Assembly: GCA_001570385.1 (NCBI GenBank) | Contig: BBYL01000008.1 | Coordinates: 186,001 to 250,000, forward strand | Direction of reading: 5' to 3' | DNA from: Microtetraspora glauca | Lineage (GTDB): Bacteria > Actinomycetota > Actinomycetes > Streptosporangiales > Streptosporangiaceae | Length of the DNA: 64,000 nucleotides | Shown: one piece after another, positions 11,172 to 19,107 of the stretch | Position numbering within the stretch: position 1 is the first letter of the stretch | Layout of the letters: each line of letters opens with the position of its first letter | Notes under the pieces: generated by a model | What the model saw: the letters and a program-made list of their open reading frames with translations, nothing else | Databases searched by the model: none | Told to the model about the DNA's origin: nothing | Program-made: the position numbers and the translations under genes

Positions 11172-11708
11172 TCAGCGTGCGATGTCGAGCGAGGCGTCCA
11201 GGTCGTCCTCCGGCAACCCGAGATCGACCCTGATCCGATATCGGGTGCGGAGCAGTGCCTCCCGCATCGTGGTGCCCTGCGCGCAGGCCGCCGCCCCTTC
11301 CGTGGCCCATTCGTGGGCGCCCTCCAGGTCCCCGTACGCGACGAGGGTCTCGGCGACGGTGAGCGCGGTGGCGGGGTTCCAGACGCCGCCCCGGATCGCC
11401 GCGATGACCTCTCTCGCCTCGTCAGGCCGGTCGAGCTCGAAGAGCGTGTCGGCGATACCTGAACGCGGATCGACGAGCACGTCGCCCCCGTCGCGCGCGG
11501 CCTCGTGGAAACGGTCCAGAGCGGCCGCGGGCTGGCCCGCCTGCCGCCACTCCTCGGCCGCCATGACGAGGATCGCCGCCCGGGAGACCTCTCCGGACTC
11601 GTAGAGCCGGGCCAGCGAGTCAAGCTGGCGCGCGAGAGCACCGTGGTCGTCGAGCAGCAGTGCTTGTTCGAGCAGTCGATCCAGCTGCTCATGTGTCACA
11701 TGTGCCAC
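11172..11708 (-). CDS. helical-repeat (TPR-like) protein, function unknown
   Basis: 178 residues, soluble, with no signal peptide. Helical pairs of about 34 residues rich in Ala, Leu and Glu (AAILVMAAEEWRQAGQPAAALDRFHEAAR, then GIADTLFELDRPDEAREVIAAI, then TALTVAETLVAYGDLEGAHEWATEGAA) look like degenerate tetratricopeptide units, so a protein-interaction role is likely. It is monocistronic, its 3' end is followed by short tandem repeats, and a plus-strand terminator lies beyond. No catalytic motif seen. Confidence 0.75.
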   Translation of the reverse strand: MAHVTHEQLDRLLEQALLLDDHGALARQLDSLARLYESGEVSRAAILVMAAEEWRQAGQPAAALDRFHEAARDGGDVLVDPRSGIADTLFELDRPDEAREVIAAIRGGVWNPATALTVAETLVAYGDLEGAHEWATEGAAACAQGTTMREALLRTRYRIRVDLGLPEDDLDASLDIAR

Positions 11709-11856
11709 AGGTGGAGGCTATCGAGGCCGGCCGTGCTTTGCCCGGACAACTGACAGCATTCCTCATAACACGATTTGCGCGCGATCAACTACTAAGCGTG
11801 TTTCGAGGCGGATAACCGGGCATATTGCTCTCGCGCACAGAGATCAGAGGGCGGTG

Positions 11857-12165
11857 ATGCGGGTGTTCAGGCAGGTGACCGTGACCCTCTCTTCAGTGAT
11901 CGCGCTCTCCGCCGTGATCCCCGGTCTCGCCGGCTTCGCCACCGCCAGATCCGAGGCCCTGGAGCGGGCCAACGCGGAGCTGACGCGGCTCCAGACGGAG
12001 GTGTACTCCAGCGGCGCCTCCATTCGGCCGGTCTCCGCGTCCTGCCTGATCGCCCGGCCGCTGAAGAAGCGCGCGACATCCGTACAGGTGAAGTACCGCC
12101 TGATGCCGCTCTCGGACCAGATGACCGATGAGCGCGAGGAGCTCCGCCGGCACGAGGTCAACTAG
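11857..12165 (+). CDS. small exported or membrane-anchored protein, unknown
   Basis: About 102 residues from the ATG at 11857 (a GTG one codon upstream is the alternative), with AGAGGG a few bases before. The N-terminus VTVTLSSVIALSAVIPGLAGFA is one hydrophobic segment, either signal or anchor. A charged helix (SEALERANAELTRLQTEV) follows, then a short basic C-terminal part. It overlaps the convergent tetR gene by eight bases. No family recognised; it could be spurious, but its export-signal-plus-helix structure is not typical of a shadow frame. Confidence 0.5.
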   Translation: MRVFRQVTVTLSSVIALSAVIPGLAGFATARSEALERANAELTRLQTEVYSSGASIRPVSASCLIARPLKKRATSVQVKYRLMPLSDQMTDEREELRRHEVN

Positions 12166-12808
12166 CGCGCAGTTGCCGGGAGAGATATCCGCGGACGAGC
12201 TGCTTGGCCTCGGCCACGATGTCGGGAGCGCCGTGGGGGTCGTGCCGGAAGGCCAGCTTCAGCACCGCGTCGCCCGCCTCGACCGCGACCAGGACGATTC
12301 GGTCCAGCTCCTCGCTGTCGGCCAGGCCGAATTCCTGGAGCAGCAGCGCCCGGAGCCGCCCGGCGATCACGGTGTTGTTCTCGGAGACCGAGTCGAGGAG
12401 GTTGAGGTCGACGACGTCGCCGAAGTGGAGCGATCGGAACCCTGGAACGGTCCGATGCATCTCGACGTACTCCTCGATGATCGCGTCGACAGCGTCCCAC
12501 CAGCCGGCGTAGTCCTCGGTCATGAACCGGCGGCCCACGCGGGTGACGAAGAGCTCGACGTGGCGCCGGGTCAGCGCCTGGCTGATGGCGCGCTTGTCCG
12601 GGAAGAACTGGTAGACGGAGCCGATCGCGACACCGGCGCGCTCGGCGATGCGGGTCGTGGTGAGCGCCTCGTAGCCGATCTCGTCCAGCAGCTCGGCGCA
12701 CGCGTCGAGCATCCGTTCGACCCGGCGGGCGCTGCGGCGCTGGGTCGGCTGGCGGCGGAGCGGATCCGGCGAGGGCTCGTCGACGTCCTCATCAAGCTGG
12801 GTGGACAT
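12158..12808 (-). CDS. TetR family transcriptional regulator
   Basis: 216 residues. A disordered N-terminal tail of about 20 residues precedes the TetR helix-turn-helix: RMLDACAELLDEIGYEALTT then RIAERAGVAIGSVYQFFPDK, an almost canonical match. The C-terminal ligand/dimer domain has no recognisable subfamily. The gap upstream (12809-13006) holds a six-copy 12-bp repeat and probably the promoter. The target is unknown; it has no adjacent divergent gene, which is unusual for TetR. Confidence 0.92.
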   Translation of the reverse strand: MSTQLDEDVDEPSPDPLRRQPTQRRSARRVERMLDACAELLDEIGYEALTTTRIAERAGVAIGSVYQFFPDKRAISQALTRRHVELFVTRVGRRFMTEDYAGWWDAVDAIIEEYVEMHRTVPGFRSLHFGDVVDLNLLDSVSENNTVIAGRLRALLLQEFGLADSEELDRIVLVAVEAGDAVLKLAFRHDPHGAPDIVAEAKQLVRGYLSRQLRAS

Positions 12809-12909
12809 CCCTCCATATTGCCCGTTCGGCGCCCTCCGGTCAGTCCCTCCCGGGCACTCCGCCGATTTGCCCGGGTCTCACCGGTCCCGGATCGCCGAGT
12901 GCGCGTCGC

Positions 12910-12981
12910 CGCACGGACCGCCGCACGGACCGCCGCACTGGTCACCGCACGGTTCGCCGTACGGTCAACCGCACGGATCAG
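12910..12981. repeat. six tandem 12-bp repeats upstream of tetR
   Basis: Unit CGCACGGACCGC. Two exact copies (12910, 12922) are followed by diverged copies at 12934, 12946, 12958 and 12970. The array fills the gap between the CapA-like gene and the tetR start. It could be a spaced operator array or a neutral minisatellite. Confidence 0.85.
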
Positions 12982-13006
12982 CGCTCCCCGCTCACGGCTC
13001 CCGGGA

Positions 13007-14113
13007 TCATTGCGCGGCGGACGGCTTGGCGGACAGGCCGGTGCACTGGCGCAGCGACGTGTACTCCGACAGAGCCTGCGTCCCGGCCGACCCGATCAGC
13101 GGAATGGGCACGCCGCCGTTGATGCGGGCGGGGGTCCATCGGTCCTTGAGCACCTTTCGGCCGTTGATCGTGAGCGTCAACACGCCCGTCTTGCCGGTCT
13201 CCGGGCCCCAGTTGTAGAAGACGAAGTTGCCCAGGCCGTAGTGCACGTAGCTCCGGCCCGAGTAGCCGCCGCCGAGCAGGATGTGCGCGTGGCTGCCCAC
13301 GATCACGTCCGCCCCCGCCTGGGACAGCTTGGCGGCGAGGTCGCGCTGGACGTCGGTGGGGCACTTGACCAGTTCGGCACCCCAGTGCAGGAACACGATC
13401 ACCGTGTCGGAGTTCTTGCGCGCCTGCCGTACCGCCTGGAGGAGGCGCGGCTCGTTCTTGGCGGAGGCGAGGCCGGCCTTGTCGTCCGTGGCGGTCCAGG
13501 ACTGGATGAACTCGGAGTCGAGCACCTGCGTCGCGCCGATGACCGCCACCCGGTTGCCCTTGACGGTGGTCCGGAACGGCCGGTACGCCTCGGCGGCGTT
13601 CTTCCCGACGCCGATGACGGGGAACTTGCTGCGCTTGATCGCGGCGAGCGAGTCCTGAAGGCCGCTCTCCATGTAGTCCATGCCGTGGTTGTTCGCCATG
13701 GTCACCGCGTCCACCCCGGCGGCCTTGAGCGCGGTGAAGGCGGTGGCGGGCGCGCGGAAGGTGAACTGCTTGCCCGGCGCCGGTGTGCCACCGGTGGTGA
13801 TCGCGGTCTCCAGGTTGAGGAGCGTGAGGTCGGACCGGCGCAGCACGTTCGCGATCGGGCCGAGCGCGGTGCGCGGGTTGTTGTTCAGCCGGGTCCGCAG
13901 CACCCCCTCGAAGTGCACGTCACCGGCGAAGGAGATCGTGTACGGCTCCGGGCTCGGTTTCGGCTCAGCCGTCGCCGAAGGAACGGCCGCGGAGGCGGCC
14001 TTCCCCGAGCTTTCCGGGATCGGCTCACCTTCGGCGGCCGTGCAGGCGGCGGCGAGGAGGGCAAGGGTGACCAGAGCTGCGAAACGAGACTTCACGGCAT
14101 CCGAGCATGCCAT
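13007..14113 (-). CDS. CapA/PgsA-type metallophosphatase-like lipoprotein
   Basis: 368 residues (362 if the GTG at 14095 is the start). The N-terminus RFAALVTLALLAAAC is a lipoprotein signal with lipobox LAAAC, so the protein is anchored outside the membrane. The CapA fold (calcineurin-like, related to poly-gamma-glutamate capsule proteins) is seen in SFAGDVHFEG, LLNLETAITTGG, TMANNHGMDYMESGL, VIVFLHWGAELVKCP and the metal motif VGSHAHILLGG, ending YGLGNFVFYNWG. No capB/capC genes adjoin, so capsule synthesis is not implied. Many actinomycetes carry such orphan CapA lipoproteins of unknown substrate. Confidence 0.88.
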   Translation of the reverse strand: MACSDAVKSRFAALVTLALLAAACTAAEGEPIPESSGKAASAAVPSATAEPKPSPEPYTISFAGDVHFEGVLRTRLNNNPRTALGPIANVLRRSDLTLLNLETAITTGGTPAPGKQFTFRAPATAFTALKAAGVDAVTMANNHGMDYMESGLQDSLAAIKRSKFPVIGVGKNAAEAYRPFRTTVKGNRVAVIGATQVLDSEFIQSWTATDDKAGLASAKNEPRLLQAVRQARKNSDTVIVFLHWGAELVKCPTDVQRDLAAKLSQAGADVIVGSHAHILLGGGYSGRSYVHYGLGNFVFYNWGPETGKTGVLTLTINGRKVLKDRWTPARINGGVPIPLIGSAGTQALSEYTSLRQCTGLSAKPSAAQ

Positions 14114-14205
14114 CTCTTTGCCAAATCCGGGGAACGCTCATCCGTCGCCCCACCAAACTGGCAATGCTCATTAAGTCGAACGGTTCAAGTTTTTTGGCCG
14201 CGGTG

Positions 14206-14392
14206 TCAGGCATGGAAGACGCCGGCCGACTTGCGTGAGGCGGGACCGCGGGTGACCGCGGCACGCCCGGCGATCAGGACGACCACGTCCGGCCCCGCGC
14301 TGTGGGACAACGCGCTCTCGGAGACCGACGGCGAGCACCTGGTGAGCGACATCGTCGGCCACGCCCCGGCCCCGGGGTCACCTCCGACTTGA
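14206..14392 (+). pseudogene. possible remnant of a Fur-family regulator
   Basis: In one plus frame the text ADLREAGPRVTAARPAI resembles the first helices of Fur/CatR proteins (consensus LRxxGLRVTxxRxAVL). Thirty residues later DGEHLVSDIVGH resembles the GDHLxxDEI segment, but the region between is wrong and the DNA-binding helix and metal ligands are absent. There is no credible start codon and the frame ends at 14392. I read it as a decayed gene fragment; chance similarity is possible. No katG-like gene adjoins. Confidence 0.3.
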
Positions 14393-14467
14393 AGGAGCGG
14401 GTCGTGGACCACTGGACCGACATCCACAAGGCCCTCGCCCAGGGCTTCCGCATCGCCCGACCCGACA

Positions 14468-14508
14468 CGCGTGCGGCCCCCGGCGTCCGACGCCGGGGGC
14501 CGCACGCG
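14468..14508 (-). terminator. perfect 18-bp hairpin after the DUF397 gene
   Basis: Arms 14468-14485 and 14491-14508 pair perfectly (GTGCGGCCCCCGGCG core), loop TCCGA. It sits six bases past the DUF397 stop on the minus strand, so it is probably its terminator. Confidence 0.8.
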
Positions 14509-14513
14509 CGAGC

Positions 14514-14720
14514 TCAGAGGTCGAACTCACCGTCCTTGACGCCGCCGATGAAGGCGTCCCACTCGCCGGGCGTGAAGACGAGGACAGGACCATCCTGGTC
14601 CTTACTGTCACGGACCCCGACGTGCCCCTCGGGGAGCGTCGCCACTTCGACGCAGTTTCCGTTGCCGGCACTGCGGAGGCTCTTTCGCCATGCCGCACCG
14701 GAGAGATCGATCGAGTACAT
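14514..14720 (-). CDS. DUF397 domain protein
   Basis: 68 residues, a typical single DUF397 domain: SGAAWRKSLRSAGNGNCVEVA, then VGVRDSKDQDGPVLVFTPGEWDAFIGGVKDGEF. In Streptomyces and relatives these small proteins are encoded next to XRE/DUF5753 regulators (as in WhiJ-type loci) and are thought to modulate them. Here the gene lies 49 bases downstream of such a regulator on the same strand, so a functional pair is likely. Biochemical role unknown. Confidence 0.9.
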   Translation of the reverse strand: MYSIDLSGAAWRKSLRSAGNGNCVEVATLPEGHVGVRDSKDQDGPVLVFTPGEWDAFIGGVKDGEFDL

Positions 14721-14769
14721 TTATGGTCTTTCTCCTCAGGAGACGTCCTGAGGCGATGTAGGGAAGCGC

Positions 14770-15627
14770 TTACTTCCAGCGTTCGATTGTTTTGCGGATC
14801 TGATCTCGACTGGCGTCGACATCGAGGGCCTCGGCCTGCAGGCGGTCGAAGGCGATCTCGTAGCCGTACACGGTCTCCTCCTCTTCCACGAAGCGTGCAC
14901 CGAAAAGGGACTCCAGGTACACCACGTCGTGGAACTCGGGAAACTTCAGATGAAGAAAAGACCCGGTGTTGACCGGATGGTCGGCATCAAGCGGCAGCAC
15001 TTGAATCCGGATGTTGGGCAACTCCGACAGGCTCAGCAGGCGATCCAGTTGCGCCCGCATGACCGTGGCGTCCCCGAAACCGCGCAGGAGCACGGACTCG
15101 TCCAGAACCACCATCAGGTTCAGTGGCTGGTCGTCCTGGAGGATGATCTGCTGCCGGGCCATCCTCGCCTCGACCCGGCTGCGCACACCCCCTTGGGCGA
15201 AACGCGTGATCGGTTGGACCGCTTTGACGATCTCGAGTGCGTACTCCTCGGTTTGCAGGAGGCCGGGCACTACTTGGGGTTCCCAGTTGCGCGCGTAGGT
15301 GGCCTCCACCTCCAGCCCCAGGAGCGTGGTGTACTCGTGGGGCAGGGAGCTCTGGTAATCCTCCCACCAGCCCTTTTTCGCGGCGTCGCGATGCAGGTCG
15401 AGCAGCTCTTGGCGCTGACCGGAATCAACCTCGTACGCCTCCAGGAGCGCCTCGACGTCCGCCTTCCGCGGCGAGGTCTTGGCGGTCTCGATGCGGCTCA
15501 CCTTGGCCGCCGACCAGCCGAGCTGAGCGGCGACCTGATCTCCGGTGAGCGCGGCTCGCTCCCGGAGGCGGCGAAGCTCCTGTCCGAGCCTGCGCCGACG
15601 GACGGTAGGACTCCCGCGGTCAGACAA
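14770..15627 (-). CDS. XRE-family regulator with DUF5753 domain
   Basis: 285 residues from a TTG at 15627 preceded by AGGAGG with a nine-base spacer; in-frame alternatives extend to an ATG at 15687. The Cro/C1-type helix-turn-helix is LRRLRERAALTGDQVAAQLGWSAAKVSRIE (about residues 15-45). The rest is the DUF5753 domain, with YARNWEPQVVPGLLQTEEYA, VVLDESVLLRGFG and EFHDVVYLESLFGARFVEEEE. It pairs with the downstream DUF397 gene. Relatives control development and antibiotic production; they probably bind their own intergenic region, here marked by repeated TTGCAA motifs. Confidence 0.92.
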   Translation of the reverse strand: MSDRGSPTVRRRRLGQELRRLRERAALTGDQVAAQLGWSAAKVSRIETAKTSPRKADVEALLEAYEVDSGQRQELLDLHRDAAKKGWWEDYQSSLPHEYTTLLGLEVEATYARNWEPQVVPGLLQTEEYALEIVKAVQPITRFAQGGVRSRVEARMARQQIILQDDQPLNLMVVLDESVLLRGFGDATVMRAQLDRLLSLSELPNIRIQVLPLDADHPVNTGSFLHLKFPEFHDVVYLESLFGARFVEEEETVYGYEIAFDRLQAEALDVDASRDQIRKTIERWK

Positions 15628-15692
15628 CCCGGTCGACCTCCTCACGCGCGCCGTGGAGGCATACGGGGCGGACGCCCCTGAAGGCATCGTAA

Positions 15693-15769
15693 TGCAATTT
15701 GCACCGATACATGCGGCGCATACCCGGAAGATTGTTGCAACTTTCCTTACGTTGAGTATTGCAAGGAAA
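15693..15769. promoter_or_regulatory. TTGCAA-rich candidate operator/promoter region
   Basis: The divergent gap between the XRE gene and the 15912 gene holds the palindrome TGCAATTTGCA (15693-15703), TTGCAA at 15735 and 15759, and the inverted pair TTTCCTT (15742) / AAGGAAA (15763). This is lower in GC than its surroundings. It is the best candidate for XRE binding and for the two promoters. Confidence 0.45.
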
Positions 15770-15911
15770 TCGCTCCGGCGTCACGATCGAAACAACAGGG
15801 GTACTCAGGGGAGTGATCGAAACACAGAAGAGCCGGGCCGGAAGGCTGCCACCGCCCGACCCGGCGGACAAGCGAGAACTCCTCATCGAAGCGGCGAAAG
15901 GGGAGTCTCCT

Positions 15912-16127
15912 ATGCATTTCCACGGTACCAATCGGCTCTTACGAATCAAGGCCCAGCTCGGCGTACTCGCGGGCCAGGCCGACCGGGACCTCTGCGTCGA
16001 CCAGGATTGGTGGGCTCACCGGCTCGGCTGGACGGTCACCCGCACCGGGTTCGGCGCCCGCCACTACCGCGACCCCCGGTTCGACCTCGTACTCGAACTC
16101 GAGGCGGCGGGACCGCCGGTGAAGTGA
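15912..16127 (+). CDS. small protein of unknown function
   Basis: 71 residues from an ATG with AAGGGGAG six bases upstream. No signal peptide. The sequence is charged and aromatic, with QDWWAHRLGWTVTRTGFGARHYRDPRFDLVLELE, suggesting a compact folded domain. It is divergent from the XRE/DUF397 pair and followed by a clear terminator, so it is a single-gene transcript. No family recognised. An in-frame TTG at 15759 would add about 50 poorly conserved-looking residues and is not preferred. Confidence 0.65.
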   Translation: MHFHGTNRLLRIKAQLGVLAGQADRDLCVDQDWWAHRLGWTVTRTGFGARHYRDPRFDLVLELEAAGPPVK

Positions 16128-16142
16128 ACGCGCGATGAGCGC

Positions 16143-16171
16143 AGCCCCGAAGCCCGCGCTTCGGGGCTTTT
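16143..16171 (+). terminator. intrinsic terminator
   Basis: AGCCCCGAAG / CTTCGGGGCT, 10-bp perfect stem, loop CCCGCG, followed by TTT. It lies 16 bases after the stop of the 15912 gene. Confidence 0.9.
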
Positions 16172-16273
16172 CCCGTCTTCACGACATCCGGTACGGCGAC
16201 GCCGCGACCACGCGCCATGAACAAGCGCTTGAGTACCGAGCATTCGTTGATCACGGAGATTAGGCTTGTCAGG

Positions 16274-16897
16274 GTGACCATCGCAACCCAAGAGGATCGC
16301 CTGCACGCCCAGATCGGCTTCGCCATGGAGATCGACAAGCTGAAGCGCGTCATCCGCCGCAACACCCTGATCGACGGGTCGCGGCGGGAGAACGGCGCCG
16401 AGCACTCCTGGCACGTCGGCATGCTGGCGATGACCATGGGTGAGCACGCTCCTCCCGGGACCGACCTGGAGCGGGTGGTCGCCATGCTGCTCGTCCACGA
16501 CATCGTGGAGATCGACACAGGAGACTGCTTCCGGCACGACATCCCCCGCGACACACGGCCCGACTTCCAGCAGGACACCCCCGAGCCGGACACGCTCGCC
16601 GCCGCCGCACGGATCTTCGCCCTGCTCCCCCACGACCAGGGCGTACGGCTGCGCGCGCTGTGGGACGAGTTCGAGGAGCGGCGCACACCGGAGGCGAGGT
16701 TCGCCAAGGCGCTCGACCGGCTGGCCCCCGTCCTGGCCAACCACAACAACGAGGGCGGGACCTGGGCCCTCTACAAGGTCACGGCCCGCCACCTGGCGGA
16801 CAGCGTCCGGATCATCCGCGAGGGATCCACCACGCTGGGCGCCTACGCCGCCGAACTCGTCGAGTCCTCCGTCGCCCGAGGTCACCTGGCTCCGTGA
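16274..16897 (+). CDS. HD-domain phosphohydrolase (HDDC2/YfbR-like)
   Basis: About 207 residues; the start is uncertain (GTG at 16274 or ATG at 16217). HD-superfamily metal ligands are visible: RENGAEHSWHV (first His), LLVHDIVEIDTGD (HD pair) and the distal Asp in KALDRLAPVL. The arrangement matches HDDC2 and 5'-deoxynucleotidases such as YfbR, which remove phosphate from deoxynucleoside monophosphates. The exact substrate is unproven. It stands alone between a terminator and the Rieske gene. Confidence 0.87.
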   Translation: MTIATQEDRLHAQIGFAMEIDKLKRVIRRNTLIDGSRRENGAEHSWHVGMLAMTMGEHAPPGTDLERVVAMLLVHDIVEIDTGDCFRHDIPRDTRPDFQQDTPEPDTLAAAARIFALLPHDQGVRLRALWDEFEERRTPEARFAKALDRLAPVLANHNNEGGTWALYKVTARHLADSVRIIREGSTTLGAYAAELVESSVARGHLAP

Positions 16898-16957
16898 CGT
16901 CCACAGCGGTGTTCACCCGTCCAGGCCGGGGGTAAGTGCTGGATGTAGGGGGGCGAA

Positions 16958-17869
16958 ATGGACAAGACGACCAGGTCGCGGCGTGCGATCCGGCTGACGC
17001 GCAAGGTCCCGTCGGGCAACCTTCTCGACGGACTCGAGCAGGTCACGACCTTCGACCGGCCGATCCGCAGCATCGCGAAAGCCGTACGCCGCAAGATCGG
17101 GCCGGGGCCGTTGCGCGACACGCTGCACGGCGTCCCCATCGGGCATCCCCTTCACCCCTCGCTGGCGACGATCGGCATCGGCTGCTGGGTGGCGGCAGCC
17201 GTACTGGACTGGACCCGTGCGGACGGGCGGGCGGCCCGGGTGCTGCTGGCCACGGGAATCGGCACCGCCCTCCCGACGGCCGCCGCCGGGCTGACCGACT
17301 GGTCGACGCTCCATCGTGAGCAGCAGCGCGTCGGCTTCGTCCACGCGCTGACCAACGCGACCGCGACCGGCCTCTACACGGCGTCGCTGCTCCTGCGGAT
17401 GGCCGGGAAGGAGCGGGCGGGCCGGTTCTTCTCCTTCGCCGGGCTCGGCGCGGTGCTCGGCGGCGCCTACCTTGGCGGCCACCTGGCCTACCGGCAGGCC
17501 GCCGGCGCCAATCACGCCGAGTCGCTCAGCCACCTGGTGCCGCTCGGCTGGCACGACCTGTGCGCGCTCAAGGACCTGCCCAACGGGCGGCCCGTCACCC
17601 GGCGGCTGGGATACATCGACCTGTTCGTCCTCCGCCTGGGCGACGGCGTGACCGTGCTGGCCGACCGTTGCTCGCACCTGGCCGGGCCGCTGCACCAGGG
17701 CCGGCTCGTCATGGAGCACGGCGAACCGTGCGTCATCTGCCCCTGGCACGGCAGCGTCTTCCGCATCTCGGACGGCACGGTCGCGCATGGCCCGGCGACC
17801 TCGCGGCAGCCGGCCTTCCAGACCCGCCTCCGCCGGGACGGCACCGTGCAGGTCCGCCCGGCCCCGTGA
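16958..17869 (+). CDS. DUF2231 membrane domain fused to Rieske [2Fe-2S] domain
   Basis: 303 residues. The first 190 form the DUF2231 membrane domain: a conserved start (HGVPIGHPLHPSLATIGIGCW) and about four hydrophobic segments. The last 100 are a Rieske ferredoxin domain with cluster ligands in CSHLAGPLHQG (CxH) and CPWHGSVFRI (CxxH). The expected role is membrane-associated electron transfer, but the partner is unknown and no oxygenase gene adjoins. This fusion recurs in actinomycetes. Confidence 0.88.
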   Translation: MDKTTRSRRAIRLTRKVPSGNLLDGLEQVTTFDRPIRSIAKAVRRKIGPGPLRDTLHGVPIGHPLHPSLATIGIGCWVAAAVLDWTRADGRAARVLLATGIGTALPTAAAGLTDWSTLHREQQRVGFVHALTNATATGLYTASLLLRMAGKERAGRFFSFAGLGAVLGGAYLGGHLAYRQAAGANHAESLSHLVPLGWHDLCALKDLPNGRPVTRRLGYIDLFVLRLGDGVTVLADRCSHLAGPLHQGRLVMEHGEPCVICPWHGSVFRISDGTVAHGPATSRQPAFQTRLRRDGTVQVRPAP

Positions 17870-17898
17870 CCGTCCGAGGACTCGCGCCTGACGGCCGG

Positions 17899-18141
17899 TC
17901 AGTCGCCGGAGCGGCGGTCGTCGGCCGGATGTTCGACCAGCGCGAGGATCCGGCTGGACATGAATCGCGCGGTGCGGATCGGGGTGCCGGTCCGCGTCAC
18001 CTCGCTGACTTCGACGATGCCACGGCCCGTGGTGATCTCGACCCGCCTGCCCGCCTTGGTCGCGACCACTTCGTATGTGCGGGGGGTGCCGCCCGCATCG
18101 ATGACGATCTCCACCCGGTCGCCCTTCACAAAGGTATACAT
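17899..18141 (-). CDS. small conserved-looking protein of unknown function
   Basis: 80 residues from the ATG at 18141 (88 from 18165). It reads like a small beta-barrel: MYTFVKGDRVEIVIDAGG, YEVVATKAGRRVEITTGRGIVEVSEVTRTGTPIRTARFMSSRILALVEHP. The pattern of alternating hydrophobics and a KGDRVEI opening resembles hypervariable-free SH3-like domains, but no family is assigned. It lies convergent to the Rieske gene, with 30 bases between stops. Confidence 0.65.
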   Translation of the reverse strand: MYTFVKGDRVEIVIDAGGTPRTYEVVATKAGRRVEITTGRGIVEVSEVTRTGTPIRTARFMSSRILALVEHPADDRRSGD

Positions 18142-18274
18142 ACCCGGCGAACAACCATCGATCACCTATGCGGGCGCCCCGACCGACCCGGACCGAACAG
18201 TTGACCGTCGACAGAGATTATTCTGGATGACAGGATGCTGTCTCGCAGAACGCAACGAACCGCGCACGACCGGG

Positions 18275-19063
18275 ATGACTGACATGGGTGATGACGCCAG
18301 GCCCGTTCACGAGGACTCCTCCGACGGGAAGGTGGCTCCGGCCATCCAGACGGTGCAGCGTGCCGCGCTGATCCTCAGCGCCTTCACGGTCAGCCGTCCC
18401 CAGCTCAGCCTCAACGAGATCACCACGAGTCTGGGCACGAGCAAGGCGACCGCGCACCGGTACACGAAGGCGCTGCGCGAGAGCAACCTGCTGCGCTACG
18501 ACGACCGAGAGGCGCTGTACTCCCTGGGCCCGCAGATCCTGACGTTGTCCGCCGCCGCGCGGGCCGGGATGCCGGTGATCGGCATCGCCGGGCCGTACAT
18601 GCAGCGGCTGGTCCGCGAGATCGACGAGACCGTCGTGCTGAGCGTCTGGGACGGCGACACCGCCGTCGTCGTCCGGGTGGACGACAACACCGACCGCATC
18701 ATCCGGGTCAGCGTACGGACCGGATCCCGGCTGTCCCGCACCGAATCCGCCCAGGGCCGGGTCTTCTGCGCCTTCCTTCCGGAGGAGGAGGTTCCGGGGC
18801 TCGCGCAGGATGTGCAGGCGTCCGCCGAACTGCGCCGGGAGCTGGAGAAGATCCGGCGGAACAACATCTCGGCCAACACCCCGTCCGTCAACGGTGTGCG
18901 CAGCATCGCGGCGCCGCTGTTCCGCGGCGACACGCTCGTCGCCGCGATGGCGATCGTGGGAACGACCGCCTCCGTGCCCGAGGGCACCCGCTCACCGCTC
19001 GCCGAGGCGCTCAAGCGGGCCGCCGCCGAGGTCAGCACGGAGCTGGGCCGGGAAGCGCGCTAG
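18275..19063 (+). CDS. IclR family transcriptional regulator
   Basis: 262 residues from the ATG at 18275 (another ATG at 18284). An N-terminal winged helix-turn-helix (LSLNEITTSLGTSKATAHRYTKALRESNLLRYDD) is followed by the IclR effector domain (YMQRLVREIDETVVLSVWDGDTAVVVRVDD, then NGVRSIAAPLFRGDTLVAAMAIVG). IclR proteins usually control catabolic genes. The convergent TauE/SafE gene is not an obvious target. The effector is unknown. Confidence 0.92.
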   Translation: MTDMGDDARPVHEDSSDGKVAPAIQTVQRAALILSAFTVSRPQLSLNEITTSLGTSKATAHRYTKALRESNLLRYDDREALYSLGPQILTLSAAARAGMPVIGIAGPYMQRLVREIDETVVLSVWDGDTAVVVRVDDNTDRIIRVSVRTGSRLSRTESAQGRVFCAFLPEEEVPGLAQDVQASAELRRELEKIRRNNISANTPSVNGVRSIAAPLFRGDTLVAAMAIVGTTASVPEGTRSPLAEALKRAAAEVSTELGREAR

Positions 19064-19077
19064 GCATCGGGCTGGAC

Positions 19078-19097
19078 CCGCTCCGGAACCGGAGCGG
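19078..19097. terminator. bidirectional hairpin between iclR-type and tauE-type genes
   Basis: CCGCTCC / GGAGCGG around GGAACC, in the 44-base gap between two convergent stops. Short stem and no U-tract, so a weak terminator at best. Confidence 0.5.
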
Positions 19098-19107
19098 CGG
19101 CCGCGGT

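Noticed and set aside
12128..14392. A 754-codon open plus frame running across tetR and the CapA-like gene
   Set aside because: Shadow of two real minus-strand genes plus a repeat array; only its last 60 codons, discussed as a Fur remnant, have any family resemblance.
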